Source: Pseudomonas sp. TH31 (lineage in GTDB: Bacteria > Pseudomonadota > Gammaproteobacteria > Pseudomonadales > Pseudomonadaceae). From it: a DNA stretch of 64,000 bases. The notes beneath the pieces were generated by a model. It was given only the letters and a program-made list of their open reading frames with translations. It did not search any database and had not been told where the DNA came from. A program made the translations under genes and the position numbers. Below, piece by piece: positions 1-8,072 of this stretch (position 1 is its first letter; each line of letters begins with the position of its first letter). The stretch spans positions 310,001-374,000 of the forward strand of contig NZ_JAEKEZ010000014.1 in the NCBI RefSeq assembly GCF_016650815.1. Reading direction: 5' to 3'.

Positions 1-1
1 G

Positions 2-1072
2 GCGGAAATCGAACAATTCACCCGCAGCGGCCTGGGCAGCATTGCCATCCCGCGCGAGTACGGTGGCCCGCAGGTTTCGTTCGTCACCATTGCCGAGGTG
101 TTCGCGATCATTTCCGCGGCCGACCCGGCACTCGGGCAGATCCCGCAGAACCAGTTCGGCATCCTGAACCTGGTGCTCGGCAGCGCGACGGAATCGCAGA
201 AAAAACAGCTGTTCAAAAGTGTCCTCGAAGGCTGGCGCATCGGCAATGCCGGGCCAGAACGCGGGACCAGGAACACCCTCGAACTCAAGGCGCGGATCAC
301 CGCTGACGGTGACGGCTTCGTCATCAGCGGCCAGAAGTTCTACTCCACCGGTGCGCTGTTCGCCCACTGGGTCGCGGTCAAGGCGTTGAACGATGACGGC
401 AAGCAAGTGCTGGCCTTCGTCCGCCGTGGCACACCGGGCCTGCGCATCGTCGATGACTGGTCGGGCTTCGGCCAGCGCACCACCGCCAGCGGCACCATTT
501 TGCTCAACAACGTGCGGGTCGATGCCGAGCTGGTGGTGGATAACTGGAAGATCAACGACAGCCCGAATATCCAGGGCGCCGTGTCACAACTGATTCAAGC
601 GGCCATCGACGCCGGGATTGCCCGCGGCGCCATCGACGACGCCATCGAATTCGTCAAAACCCGCGCCCGGCCTTGGATCGACGCCAACGTCGAACGGGCC
701 AGCGATGACCTGTACGTGATTGCCGACATCGGCAAACTGAAAATCGAATTGCACGCCGCCGAAGCGCTGCTGCGCAAGGCCGGGCAGGTGCTCGATCAGG
801 TCAACGCCGCGCCGCTCACCGCCGAGTCTGCTGCCCGCGCGTCGATTGCCGTGGCCGAAGCCAAAGTGCTGACCACCGAGATCTCGCTGCTGGCCAGCGA
901 AAAGCTGTTCGAACTGGCCGGCAGTCGCGCCACCCTCGCCGAATTCAACCTCGACCGTCACTGGCGCAACGCCCGCGTGCACACGCTGCACGATCCGGTG
1001 CGCTGGAAATACTACGCAGTCGGGACTTATCACCTGAACGGTACTTTGCCCGCACGGCACTCCTGGATCTAA
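2..1072 (+). CDS. SfnB-family flavin-dependent oxidoreductase (5' partial)
   Basis: Acyl-CoA-dehydrogenase-fold protein of the SfnB type, a family tied to use of organosulfur compounds such as dimethyl sulfone and sulfonates under sulfate limitation. The reading frame is open from base 2, so the N-terminus lies outside the window; 356 codons are visible. The mid-region motif GQIPQN, the DDWSGFGQRTT segment and the C-terminal RHWRNARVHTLHDPVRWKY are shared almost word for word with the next gene, so the two are tandem paralogues. The stop lies 38 bases before the next start, suggesting one transcript with the following SfnB and monooxygenase genes. The substrate cannot be read from sequence. 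Confidence 0.88.
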   Translation, partial: AEIEQFTRSGLGSIAIPREYGGPQVSFVTIAEVFAIISAADPALGQIPQNQFGILNLVLGSATESQKKQLFKSVLEGWRIGNAGPERGTRNTLELKARITADGDGFVISGQKFYSTGALFAHWVAVKALNDDGKQVLAFVRRGTPGLRIVDDWSGFGQRTTASGTILLNNVRVDAELVVDNWKINDSPNIQGAVSQLIQAAIDAGIARGAIDDAIEFVKTRARPWIDANVERASDDLYVIADIGKLKIELHAAEALLRKAGQVLDQVNAAPLTAESAARASIAVAEAKVLTTEISLLASEKLFELAGSRATLAEFNLDRHWRNARVHTLHDPVRWKYYAVGTYHLNGTLPARHSWI

Positions 1073-1110
1073 CGACCAGAACACTTTTGACCAGATCTCT
1101 GGAGAAACAC

Positions 1111-2304
1111 ATGACTCTTTCTCACCACGTCGCGGTCATAACCAGCGATGAGCAAGCCCTGATCGTCGCCAGTGACCTGGCCGAAGATTTCAAACGCGAC
1201 AGCGCCCTGCGCGACCGCGAACGTCGTTTACCGCACCCGGAGCTGGAAGTGTTTTCCCGTTCGGGCCTTTGGGGCATCAGCGTGCCCAAGGAGTACGGCG
1301 GCGCCGGGGTTTCCAACGTCACCCTGGCCAAAGTGATCGCCTTGATCGCCCAGGCCGACGGCTCCCTTGGCCAAATCCCGCAGAACCATTTCTATGCCCT
1401 CGAAGTGCTGCGCGTGAACGGCAGCGAAACGCAGAAAGAACGCCTGTACGCCGAAGTATTGGCCGGCCAGCGCTTCGGTAACGCCCTTGCCGAGCTCGGT
1501 ACCAAAACTGCCCACGACCGGGTCACCAGCCTCAAGCGCGACGGTGACGGCTATCGCATCAACGGCCGCAAGTTCTACGCCACCGGGGCGATTTACGCCC
1601 AGCGCATTCCGACCTCGGTGGTGGATGAACACGGCGTGCAGCAACTGGCATTCGTGCCGCATAACAGCAAAGGATTGACCGTCATCGACGACTGGAGTGG
1701 TTTCGGCCAGCGCACCACCGGCAGCGGTTCGGTGGTGTTCGAAGACGTCTACGTCGGCGCCGAAGACGTGATTCCATTCCAAAGCGCTTTCGAACGTCCG
1801 ACCACCGTCGGCCCGCTGGCGCAGATCCTTCACGCCGCCATCGACACCGGCATTGCCCGCGCAGCCTACGAAGACGCCCTGCATTTCGTGCGCACCAAAA
1901 CCCGGCCGTGGATTGACGCCACCCATGAAAAAGCCATCGAAGACCCGCTGACCATCAAGAGCTTCGGCCACCTGGCCATTCGCTTGCACGCCACCGAAGC
2001 CCTGCTGGAACGCTCCGGCGAATTCCTCGACCAGGCTCAGGCCCAGATGAACGCCGAGACCGTGGCAGCGGCGTCGATTGCCGTCGCTGAAGCGCGGGCC
2101 ATCAGCACCGAAATCTCCCTCGCCGCCGGCAGCACGCTGTTCGAACTGGCCGGCAGCCAGGCCACCCTGATCGAACACGGTCTGGATCGCCACTGGCGTA
2201 ACGCCCGGGTGCATACGCTGCACGACCCGGTGCGCTGGAAGTATCACGCCGTGGGCAATTACTACCTCAACGATGAAAACCCGCCACTGCGGGGGACCAT
2301 CTGA
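1111..2304 (+). CDS. SfnB-family flavin-dependent oxidoreductase (second paralogue)
   Basis: Complete 397-residue member of the SfnB/acyl-CoA-dehydrogenase superfamily, expected to bind flavin and act with a reduced-flavin monooxygenase in sulfur scavenging. I chose the ATG at 1111 because GGAGAA sits 6 bases upstream; an in-frame TTG at 1087 has no ribosome site. It keeps GQIPQN (about residue 85), DDWSGFGQRTT and the C-terminal HWRNARVHTLHDPVRWKY block. It overlaps the next start by one base (TGATG), so it is translationally coupled to the monooxygenase. Family assignment is firm; the exact reaction of SfnB proteins is not settled. Confidence 0.9.
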   Translation: MTLSHHVAVITSDEQALIVASDLAEDFKRDSALRDRERRLPHPELEVFSRSGLWGISVPKEYGGAGVSNVTLAKVIALIAQADGSLGQIPQNHFYALEVLRVNGSETQKERLYAEVLAGQRFGNALAELGTKTAHDRVTSLKRDGDGYRINGRKFYATGAIYAQRIPTSVVDEHGVQQLAFVPHNSKGLTVIDDWSGFGQRTTGSGSVVFEDVYVGAEDVIPFQSAFERPTTVGPLAQILHAAIDTGIARAAYEDALHFVRTKTRPWIDATHEKAIEDPLTIKSFGHLAIRLHATEALLERSGEFLDQAQAQMNAETVAAASIAVAEARAISTEISLAAGSTLFELAGSQATLIEHGLDRHWRNARVHTLHDPVRWKYHAVGNYYLNDENPPLRGTI

Positions 2305-3662
2305 TGAGCGAGGCCAAGAAAAAGATCCTGCTCAACGCGTTCAACATGAACTGCATCGGGCACATCAACCATGGTCTCTGGACGCATCCCCGGGACAACT
2401 CGACCGAATACAAAACCATCGAATACTGGACCGAACTGGCTCAATTGCTGGAGCGCGGGCTGTTCGACGGCTTGTTTATCGCCGACATCGTCGGGGTATA
2501 CGACGTCTACCAGAACTCGGTGGACGTACCGCTCAAAGAGTCGATCCAGTTGCCGGTCAACGACCCGCTGCTGCTGGTCTCGGCCATGGCTGCCGTGACC
2601 AGAAACCTCGGCTTCGGCCTGACCGCCAACCTGACTTATGAGCCGCCGTATCTGTTCGCCCGGCGCATGTCGACGCTTGACCATTTGAGTCGCGGCCGGG
2701 TCGGCTGGAACATCGTCACCGGTTACCTCGACAGCGCCGCCAAGGCCATGGGCCTGAGCGAACAGGTCGAACATGACCGCCGCTACGACCAGGCCGACGA
2801 GTACCTGCAAGTGCTCTACAAACTCTGGGAAGGCAGCTGGGAAAACGGCGCGGTGCTCAACGATCCCCAGCAACGGATCTACGCCCAACCGGAAAAAGTG
2901 CACAAGGTCGAACACAAGGGCGAGTTCTATCAGGTCGAGGGTTATCACCTCTGCGAACCGTCGCCGCAGCGTACGCCGGTGCTGTTCCAGGCCGGCAGTT
3001 CGGATCGCGGTTTGCTGTTCGCCGGACGCCACGCCGAGTGCGTGTTTATCAGCGGCCAGAACAAACCGTCGACCAAGGTGCAAGTGGACAAGGTCCGCGC
3101 CAGTGCCGTCGAGGCCGGGCGTAATCCTGAGGACATCAAGGTGTTCATGGGGCTGAACGTGATCGTCGGCGCCACCGAGGAGCTTGCCTGGAAGAAGCAC
3201 GCCGAGTACCTGAGCTACGCCAGTGCCGAGGCTGGCGTGGCGCATTTCTCGGCATCGACCGCGATCGACTTTTCCCAATACGAGATCGACGAACCGATCC
3301 AGTACGTGAAGAGCAACGCGATTCAGTCGGCGACCAAGAACCTGCAAAGCAACGACTGGACCCGGCGCAAATTGCTTGAACAACATGCCCTTGGCGGGCG
3401 CTACATCACCGTGGTCGGCTCGCCTGAGCAAGTGGCGGATGAGCTGGAATCGTGGATCGCTGAAACCGGGCTGGATGGTTTCAACCTGACGCGGATTGTC
3501 ACGCCGGAAAGCTATGCGGATTTCATCGATTTGGTGATTCCGCAGTTGCAGCGTCGTGGGTCGTACAAGACCGCTTACGACACGGGCAGCCTGCGCGAGA
3601 AGCTGTTTCACGGTGAGGCGCATTTGCCTGAACAACATACCGGCGCAGCGTTCCGCCGCTAA
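2304..3662 (+). CDS. NtaA/SnaA/DszA-family FMNH2-dependent monooxygenase
   Basis: A 452-residue bacterial luciferase-like (LLM) monooxygenase of the NtaA/DszA branch, which uses reduced FMN from a separate reductase to oxidise sulfur or nitrogen compounds. Diagnostic stretches are the N-terminal KKILLNAFNMN, the GLFDGLFIADI segment, TLDHLSRGRVGWNIVTG near residues 125-140 and FQAGSSDRG near 230. Its start overlaps the SfnB stop, so the two are probably made together. The length and the NtaA-type insertions separate it from SfnG and SsuD, which are shorter. No flavin reductase is seen nearby. The context of SfnB and MetNIQ points to an organosulfur substrate, but which one is unknown. Confidence 0.88.
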   Translation: MSEAKKKILLNAFNMNCIGHINHGLWTHPRDNSTEYKTIEYWTELAQLLERGLFDGLFIADIVGVYDVYQNSVDVPLKESIQLPVNDPLLLVSAMAAVTRNLGFGLTANLTYEPPYLFARRMSTLDHLSRGRVGWNIVTGYLDSAAKAMGLSEQVEHDRRYDQADEYLQVLYKLWEGSWENGAVLNDPQQRIYAQPEKVHKVEHKGEFYQVEGYHLCEPSPQRTPVLFQAGSSDRGLLFAGRHAECVFISGQNKPSTKVQVDKVRASAVEAGRNPEDIKVFMGLNVIVGATEELAWKKHAEYLSYASAEAGVAHFSASTAIDFSQYEIDEPIQYVKSNAIQSATKNLQSNDWTRRKLLEQHALGGRYITVVGSPEQVADELESWIAETGLDGFNLTRIVTPESYADFIDLVIPQLQRRGSYKTAYDTGSLREKLFHGEAHLPEQHTGAAFRR

Positions 3663-3665
3663 AAG

Positions 3666-3742
3666 CATCGCGAGCAGGCTTTGCTCCTACAGGTATTGGT
3701 CGTTCGGCACGCCCCCTGTAGGAGCAAGGCTTGCCCGCGATG
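3666..3742. repeat. REP-type inverted pair, third variant
   Basis: Two imperfect inverted arms, CATCGCGAGCAGGCTTTGCTC and GAGCAAGGCTTGCCCGCGATG, lie head to head in the gap between the monooxygenase and metQ. This version mixes the GTAGGAGC end of one family with the TTGCCCGCGA core of the other. Confidence 0.8.
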
Positions 3743-3791
3743 AGGCCCGCACATACACCACATATCTCATGCACTGACTGGAAAACCCATC

Positions 3792-4601
3792 ATGACCAAG
3801 CCATACCTCTCCCACCCAGTCAAAGCACTGGCCCTGGCCCTCGGCCTGTTTAGCTCCGTCACCTTCGCCGCCGAAGCGCCGCTCAAAGTCGGCACCACCG
3901 CCGCCTTCGCCATCCCGCTGGAAGCCGCCGTCGAAGAAGCCTCCAAACAAGGCCTGAAGGTCGAACTGGTGGAGTTCAGCGACTGGATCGCCCCGAACGT
4001 CAGCCTCGCCGCCGGCGACATCGACGTGAATTACTTCCAGCACATCCCGTTCCTGGAAAACGCCAAGGCTGCCGCCGGGTTTGACCTGGTGCCGTTCGCG
4101 CCGGGGATCATCAATAACGTCGGCCTCTACTCGAAGAAATACAAAAGCTTCGACGAGCTCCCGCAAGGCGCCACCGTGGCCATCGCCAACGACCCGATCA
4201 ACAGCGGTCGTGGCCTGCAACTGTTGGCCAAGGCCGGCCTGATCAGCCTCAAACCGGGGGTGGGCTACAAAGCCACCGAAGAAGACATCATCGCCAACCC
4301 GAAGCACATCAAAATCCTCCAGGTTGAAGCCGTGCAACTGGTCCGCGCCTACGACGACGCCGATCTGGTCCAGGGCTACCCGGCCTATATCCGCCTGTCG
4401 AAGACGTTCGATGCCGGCTCGGCGCTGCTGTTTGACGGGCTCGATCACAAGGAATACGTGATTCAGTTCGTGATCCAGCCGAAAAGCAAAACCGACCCGC
4501 GCCTGATCAAATTCGTCGACATTTACCAGCACTCGCCAGCCGTTCGAGCCGCGCTGGATAAGGCTCACGGCAAGCTGTATCAAGCCGGCTGGGAAAGCTG
4601 A
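3792..4601 (+). CDS. metQ: MetQ/NlpA-family substrate-binding protein
   Basis: Periplasmic binding protein of the NlpA/MetQ family, 269 residues. Residues 1-26 form a signal peptide ending in FAA; there is no lipobox cysteine, so it is soluble rather than a lipoprotein. [15 protein letters not shown], the [12 protein letters not shown] segment near 76-87 and the SGRGLQLL segment near 137 are typical of family members binding methionine or related sulfur compounds. It sits 2 bases before metN, so the order is metQ-metN-metI. The organosulfur context suggests that the ligand could be an oxidised or other organosulfur compound rather than methionine itself. Confidence 0.88.
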   Translation: MTKPYLSHPVKALALALGLFSSVTFAAEAPLKVGTTAAFAIPLEAAVEEASKQGLKVELVEFSDWIAPNVSLAAGDIDVNYFQHIPFLENAKAAAGFDLVPFAPGIINNVGLYSKKYKSFDELPQGATVAIANDPINSGRGLQLLAKAGLISLKPGVGYKATEEDIIANPKHIKILQVEAVQLVRAYDDADLVQGYPAYIRLSKTFDAGSALLFDGLDHKEYVIQFVIQPKSKTDPRLIKFVDIYQHSPAVRAALDKAHGKLYQAGWES

Positions 4602-4603
4602 AC

Positions 4604-5725
4604 ATGACGGCCGCCAGCCAACGGCGACTGGATATTCCAGAGCCTCAGAACGCCGAACAGACGGAACTGCACCCGGACCTGAACCGCGCCCATGTGCGCT
4701 TCATCGGCCTGGGTAAAACCTACAAGGGTCAGCAAGGCCCGGTAGCGGCATTGCATGGCATTGATTTGGCGATCCAGCGTGGCGAAGTGTTCGGCATCAT
4801 CGGCCGCAGCGGCGCCGGCAAGTCGTCGCTGATTCGCACCATCAATCGCCTCGAACAGCCGAGCACCGGGCGGGTGCTGATCGATCAAGTGGACATCGGC
4901 GAGTTCGATGAAGACCGCTTGGTGGCGCTGCGGCGGCGGATCGGGATGATCTTCCAGCACTTCAATTTGATGTCGGCCAAGACGGTTTGGCAGAACGTTG
5001 AGTTGCCATTGAAAGTGGCGGGCGTGCCCAGGGATCAGCGTGATCGCAAAGTCCGTGAACTGCTGGAATTGGTGGGCCTGCAAGAGAAGCACAAGGCCTA
5101 CCCGGCGCAGCTTTCCGGCGGGCAGAAACAGCGCGTCGGGATTGCCCGGGCATTGGTGCACGACCCGGAGATTTTGCTGTGTGACGAGGCGACTTCGGCG
5201 CTTGATCCGGAAACCACGCAATCGATCCTCGGCCTGCTGCGCGAGATCAATCAGCGCCTCGGTTTGACCATCGTGCTGATCACCCACGAGATGGCGGTTA
5301 TCCGCGATATCTGCGACCGCGTCGTGGTGCTTGAGCACGGACGTGTCGTCGAGCAAGGGCCGGTGTGGGAAGTCTTCGGCAACCCGCAGCATGAGGTCAG
5401 CAAGACCTTGCTCGCGCCGCTGCAACACGCCTTGCCGGAGGAATTGCAAAGCCGTTTGCGCCCACAGCCACAGTCTTCGGAGGCCTCGGTGGTGCTGCGC
5501 TTGCAATTCACGGGCAGCGCGACGGATGAACCGGATTTGGCGGCGCTGTTTGCCGCGCTCAACGGTCGTGTGCGCCTGCTTCAGGGCGGCGTCGAGAGGA
5601 TTCAGGGCCATGCACTGGGGCAATTGCTGCTCGCGGTCGCAGGCTCGTCCCTGGGCGTCGAGCAATTGCGTCAGCGTGCCGGCCACTGGGCGCAACAGGT
5701 GGAGGTGCTGGGTTATGTGGTTTGA
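4604..5725 (+). CDS. metN: MetN-family ABC transporter ATP-binding protein
   Basis: ATPase of the methionine-type ABC importer, 373 residues. Walker A GRSGAGKS is at 67-74, the signature LSGGQKQR follows near 165, Walker [13 protein letters not shown] near 187 and the switch histidine in LITHE near 222. The last 90 residues match the C-terminal regulatory NIL region, which in MetN senses internal substrate. An N-terminal extension of about 28 residues precedes the ABC domain. It starts 3 bases after metQ and overlaps metI by 11 bases. Confidence 0.92.
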   Translation: MTAASQRRLDIPEPQNAEQTELHPDLNRAHVRFIGLGKTYKGQQGPVAALHGIDLAIQRGEVFGIIGRSGAGKSSLIRTINRLEQPSTGRVLIDQVDIGEFDEDRLVALRRRIGMIFQHFNLMSAKTVWQNVELPLKVAGVPRDQRDRKVRELLELVGLQEKHKAYPAQLSGGQKQRVGIARALVHDPEILLCDEATSALDPETTQSILGLLREINQRLGLTIVLITHEMAVIRDICDRVVVLEHGRVVEQGPVWEVFGNPQHEVSKTLLAPLQHALPEELQSRLRPQPQSSEASVVLRLQFTGSATDEPDLAALFAALNGRVRLLQGGVERIQGHALGQLLLAVAGSSLGVEQLRQRAGHWAQQVEVLGYVV

Positions 5726-6358
5726 TCGCTTGCTGCAGGGTTTTATCGACACCTTCCTGATGGTCGGTGTTTCGTCGCTGATCGCGCTGCTGGCGGGCAT
5801 TCCGCTGGCGGTGATTCTGGTGACCAGCGCCAAGGGCGGCATCTACCAAGCTCCGGCGCTGAACCGCGCATTGGGCGTGTTCGTGAACCTGTTTCGCTCG
5901 ATTCCCTTTTTGATCTTGATGGTGGCGTTGATTCCGTTCACGCGGTTGATCGTCGGCACCACTTACGGTGTTTGGGCGGCCGTCGTTCCGCTGACGATTG
6001 CCGCGACACCGTTTTTGCGCGCATCGCCGAAGTCAGTTTGCGCGAGGTCGATCACGGCTTGATCGAAGCGGCGCAAGCGATGGGGTGCCGGCGCTGGCAT
6101 ATCGTCTGGCATGTGTTGTTGCCGGAAGCGCTACCGGGGATTGTCGGGGGCTTCACCATTACCTTGGTGACGATGATCAATTCGTCGGCCATGGCCGGGG
6201 CGATTGGTGCGGGCGGGTTGGGGGACATTGCGTATCGGTATGGGTATCAGCGCTTTGACAGCCAGATCATGTTGACGGTGATCGTGCTGCTGGTGGTGTT
6301 GGTGGCGATTATTCAATTGGGTGGGGATCGGTTGGCTCGGGGGCTGAACAAGCGTTGA
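5715..6358 (+). pseudogene. metI: MetI-family permease, frameshifted (likely a consensus error)
   Basis: Membrane subunit of the MetNIQ importer. The frame from the ATG at 5715 ([10 protein letters not shown]) runs well to about 6011 and then loses similarity; family sequence resumes in another frame at FARIAEVSLREVDHGLIEAA. Adding one T to the T5 run at 6012-6016 joins the halves as PFFARIAEVSLREV, the usual MetI sequence, giving 214 residues, close to the family's usual length. The EAA loop and the C-terminal transmembrane segments are intact. A lost base in a homopolymer fits sequencing error as well as mutation; other genes here show the same pattern. Confidence 0.87.
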
Positions 6359-6360
6359 GC

Positions 6361-6486
6361 GAAGATCAAGAGATCGCAGCCTGCGGCAGCTCCTACGGGG
6401 ATTCGTGGTGCCACGGAACATGGTCGCCTCTACCCGGAATTTTCGGCGGGCACGGCTTCTGTAGGAGCTGCCGAAGGCTGCGATCC
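6361..6486. repeat. REP-type inverted pair (GTAGGAGCTGCCG family)
   Basis: Arms GATCGCAGCCTGCGGCAGCTC and GTAGGAGCTGCCGAAGGCTGC face each other about 60 bases apart, directly after metI. One arm keeps the AGGCTGCG core, the other the GCGGCAG variant. Confidence 0.8.
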
Positions 6487-6652
6487 TGGCGGCACTGAAT
6501 TCCCCACCGGATCGGGAATTTTTCCTACAAGAAAATCAGAGTGCCAGCAGGCCCGTTCCCTTTCTTTTGCAGGACATTTCCTAGATCATTCCGCTCGCTT
6601 GCGCCGACAGATTTCCGTGCCTAATCTCCGTCCGTCACTGCTCATCAGTGAT

Positions 6653-6861
6653 CGGGTTTAGTAGCCCGCCTCAATAGGTGCATAGCGTCTCATGCTCATG
6701 CCCGGCACTCTGTCGGGTACTGAATATGGCGGCTGTGCGTGGGGCATCTTCGGGTGCACCGGGTTTCCTATTGACCGGTCTACTAACCTGCGCACAGCTG
6801 CCACCCATCGTTTTAGTAGGCGAAAAGTGTCGGCTCCCACGCAGCAATAGGAGCAACACAG
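6653..6861 (+). promoter_or_regulatory. Structured leader, copy A, upstream of the DUF6124 gene
   Basis: Directly upstream of the DUF6124 start lies a set of nested complementary segments. A CGGG/CCCG hairpin (6653-6668) shows loop TTTAGTAG. A 12-bp stem pairs GGCGGCTGTGCG (6728-6739) with CGCACAGCTGCC (6791-6802). Inside it are GCATC-TTCG-GGTGC (6744-6757), a UUCG-capped hairpin, and ACCGG/CCGGT (6758-6779). CTACTAA (6780-6786) can pair with TTAGTAG in the first loop (6658-6664) or with a second TTAGTAG (6813-6819), but not both. A second copy at 57639-57849 keeps all pairings with different bases. Read as an RNA leader or attenuator by inference. Confidence 0.65.
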
Positions 6862-7206
6862 ATGAAAAAACCTGTCCCTGATCCACCCTCCAATTCAACC
6901 AAAAACGATGAACGACCCAGAGACCGCTCCGCGCTCTATCGTGCAATCGATTTCTACCTGACCGGCGAACAACCCTCAGCACCGGATGAGCTACGGTTCT
7001 ACAACATCAGCGACGACGTGAGCTTCGAAGACATCCAGCTCTATGTCGCCGATCTGCTGCGCTGTGCGTCGGTCACGGCGTATCAATGTGGTGATCACCT
7101 CAAGGGGGCCGATCGAGCCTTGGTGTTTTCGGTTTGGCATTTGCTGGAGATTGCCAAAGCGATGGTTGATCGCTCGATTGATTGCCTGGGGATGAAACAG
7201 GCCTGA
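6862..7206 (+). CDS. DUF6124 family small protein
   Basis: A 114-residue soluble protein recognisable as the Pseudomonas DUF6124 family: it opens with MKKPVPDPP and then has a polar linker followed by two predicted helices, DVSFEDIQLYVADLLRCA and a C-terminal ALVFSVWHLLEIAKAMVD segment. The start has AGGAG 8 bases upstream. Function is unknown. The ALLxxA...HLLEIAKAMVD layout resembles the DUF3077 protein at 57942, which has the same kind of leader, so the two families may share a fold. It stands alone between repeat pairs and is not in an operon. Confidence 0.85.
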   Translation: MKKPVPDPPSNSTKNDERPRDRSALYRAIDFYLTGEQPSAPDELRFYNISDDVSFEDIQLYVADLLRCASVTAYQCGDHLKGADRALVFSVWHLLEIAKAMVDRSIDCLGMKQA

Positions 7207-7210
7207 GGCA

Positions 7211-7297
7211 AGATTAAAAGATCGCAGCCTTCGGCAGCTCCTACAGGGTGTCGGGCATGATCCATGTAGGAGCTGCCGCAGGCTGCGATCTTTTAAA
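7211..7297. repeat. REP-type inverted pair (GTAGGAGCTGCCG family)
   Basis: Arms AAAAGATCGCAGCCTTCGGC and GCCGCAGGCTGCGATCTTTT close the DUF6124 gene; with the flanking A and T runs this hairpin could also end transcription. Confidence 0.8.
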
Positions 7298-7348
7298 GCG
7301 CGAAAGCGCTTATAGTTTGCGCATCTCCAATTGCCTGCGCAGCCGACC

Positions 7349-7977
7349 ATGAAACAAACCCCCGACGACCTCCAGAAAATCACCGCCACCACCCTGGGCC
7401 ATTACAACTCGGTGGCCGAAGGTTTTCGCGAGGGGACGCGCGATCACGATGTCAGCCAGAACATCGATGCGCTGTTGCGGCACATCCAGGGTGAAGCGCC
7501 GTTCAGCATTCTCGACTTCGGCTGCGGGCCGGGGCGGGATTTGCAGACGTTTACGCGCATGGGCCACACCGCCGTCGGCCTCGACGGGTCGGAAAAATTT
7601 GCGCAGATGGCCCGGAGGACAGCGGATGCGAGGTCTGGCAGCAGGATTTTCTGAAGCTGGATTTGCCGGCGGAGCGCTTTGACGGGATTTTTGCCAATGC
7701 GGTGCTGTTCCACATTCCGCGTCAGGAGTTGCCTCGGGTGTTGAAGCAGATGCACGGGACGTTGAAGCCCGCTGGGGTGTTGTTCAGTTCCAACCCGCGT
7801 GGGGAGAACCAGGAAGGCTGGAATGGGCCGCGGTATGGGGCTTATCACGACTTGCAGGCGTGGCAGGCGTTGCTGACCGAGGCCGGGTTTGTCGAGCTGG
7901 AGCATTACTATCGGCCAGCGGGGTTGCCGCGCGAGCAGCAGCCTTGGTTGGCGAGTGTTTGGCGCCGCGCTGACTAG
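7349..7977 (+). pseudogene. Class I SAM-dependent methyltransferase, frameshifted
   Basis: Small methyltransferase of about 209 residues if repaired. From the ATG at 7349 the motif I region reads ILDFGCGPGRDL (about residues 56-67), followed by the acidic GLDGSEKF of motif II. The frame breaks after QMARR; sequence resumes one frame over as CEVWQQDFLKLDLPAERFDGIFANAVLFHIP, which contains motif IV, then the LKPAGVLFSSNPRG loop. One missing base between 7618 and 7619 explains the break (AGG-ACAGC for AGG-CACAGC). The substrate is unknown. In-frame TTG at 7331 is a less likely start. Confidence 0.83.
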
Positions 7978-7980
7978 GGC

Positions 7981-8072
7981 GAAGATCAACAGATCGCAGC
8001 CTGCGGCAGCTCCTACAGGGTGTACGTCATCCCAATGTAGGAGCTGCCGCAGGCTGCGATCTTTGCTTTTGA
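7981..8072. repeat. REP-type inverted pair (GTAGGAGCTGCCG family)
   Basis: Separates the convergent methyltransferase and RND pump genes; the right arm ends one base from the pump's stop codon. Confidence 0.8.

Noticed and set aside
2262..3668. Open frame of 468 codons on the minus strand opposite the monooxygenase
   Set aside because: Shadow of the LLM monooxygenase gene; no recognisable domain.
6012..6016. metI break as programmed frameshifting
   Set aside because: No slippery heptamer or downstream structure, and the same one-base loss pattern affects unrelated genes throughout; only the IS3 element has a true slippery site.
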